A stretch of DNA of 59,586 nt from NCBI GenBank assembly GCA_040005265.1, contig JBDTZF010000002.1, positions 1 to 59,586 on the forward strand, written 5' to 3'. This stretch comes from JBDTZF01 sp040005265. Its GTDB lineage: Bacteria > Verrucomicrobiota > Verrucomicrobiia > Chthoniobacterales > UBA10450. Shown here piece by piece: positions 59,411 through 59,586 of this stretch (position 1 is its first letter; each line of letters begins with the position of its first letter). Position numbers and translations under genes: made by a program. The notes beneath the pieces are model-generated. The model saw only the letters and a list, made by a program, of their open reading frames with translations, was not told the DNA's origin and made no database searches.

Positions 59411-59586
59411 TTACGGATTCTGGTTGGGCGTCGGGTTGCAGGGGCACGCGCCGGTGCAATCCAAGGCATGATTCCGCAAGTGCGCGTCCGCTCCCGGGCA
59501 CCCGATGGTCAACGTATGCTCATTCGAAGGATTACCGGGCGGGCGGTGACAGATTGTGCAATGATCTGCATCGCTCCGGGGTTGTG
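59411..59586 (-). CDS. C-terminal fragment with a CHRPPGNP-type Cys/His domain (continues past window)
   Basis: Read from the right edge, the frame gives DHCTICHRPPGNPSNEHT, then a segment with GCPGADAHLRNH, then DCTGACPCNPTPNQNP and the stop at 59411. CxxCH formally fits a haem c site, but C-H-x-P-P-G-N-P with a following HT and a later H-L-x-N/H is better known as a small, secreted Cys/His module seen in surface proteins of Verrucomicrobia and Planctomycetes. Only ~57 residues are visible, so neither length nor role can be told. Upstream of the EPS operon and ended by the hairpin at 59362. Confidence 0.7.
   Translation of the reverse strand, partial: QPRSDADHCTICHRPPGNPSNEHTLTIGCPGADAHLRNHALDCTGACPCNPTPNQNP

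Noticed and set aside
59281..59469. Minus-strand frame of 62 codons across the right-hand terminator
   Set aside because: It runs through the terminator hairpin and into the next gene's start. The Cys/His frame ending at 59411 is the better reading of the edge.
1..59586. CRISPR arrays, insertion sequences, prophage or integron attachment sites
   Set aside because: No regularly spaced direct repeats, transposase, integrase, or phage genes were seen. The repeats found are short palindromic units.

Overview
The window reads as a piece of the chromosome of a Gram-negative, non-cultured-type soil Verrucomicrobiota (Spartobacteria/Chthoniobacterales-like). The support is indirect: LptD and LptG point to an LPS outer membrane; an MqnD-family gene points to futalosine menaquinone synthesis; there is a GlgE maltosyltransferase; and the SOS operators have the form TGTTC-N4-GAACA, the LexA motif I recall being described for Verrucomicrobia. 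Base composition is moderately GC-rich. I see no phage, transposase, integrase or CRISPR array. This is core chromosome interrupted by short palindromic dispersed repeats.

Layout. 0-6 kb: a truncated secreted protein, a degenerate alkaline-phosphatase-fold membrane protein overlapping head-to-head with gpmI, a small nuclease-like gene, hemB and coaX. 6-10 kb: a large TPR membrane protein with a C-terminal 11-residue repeat tail. 10-18 kb, minus strand: M29 aminopeptidase, rsmB, ugd, lptD and a ketosynthase pair (one active, one without catalytic residues). 18-24 kb: a glycine-rich RRM protein with a hairpin over its start codon, a basic Gly-zipper protein, tRNA-Tyr, a DegT aminotransferase, mqnD, parB, an M28 peptidase and a PpiC isomerase. 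25-34 kb: a beta-hydroxyacid dehydrogenase with a disordered tail, ygfZ, a SufR-like regulator, glgE, an exbB-exbD-TPR operon and an aquaporin. 34-51 kb: an SOS region (imuA, N-terminal half of imuB, lexA, dinG, C-terminal half of imuB, dnaE2) with metabolic and envelope genes between (MBL hydrolase, methyltransferase, ErpA-like, dus, lptG), then gnd. 52-59 kb: moaE-pgsA, then an exopolysaccharide export set (Wza-like, Wzc-like kinase, outer-membrane barrel, O-antigen-ligase/polymerase-like).

Two signals stand out. First, the mutasome gene imuB is split cleanly in two: the palm half sits with imuA on the minus strand at 34.4-34.9 kb, and the thumb/little-finger half sits in front of dnaE2 on the plus strand at 46.0-47.0 kb. 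The two halves do not overlap in content, and each transcription unit starts with the same 19-bp LexA-operator sequence. This is either an inversion scar or a two-chain ImuB. Second, the 10-mer AAGATCGACA (or its complement) occurs at least 18 times exactly in 59.6 kb, where about 0.1 would be expected by chance. It occurs in several reading frames, on both strands and between genes. It looks like a genome-wide iterated signal, such as a DNA-uptake-type word.

Several dispersed palindromic repeats have inserted in frame into imuB-C and dnaE2, and others lie around lexA, dinG and erpA. All counts and alignments were made by eye. No database search was run.
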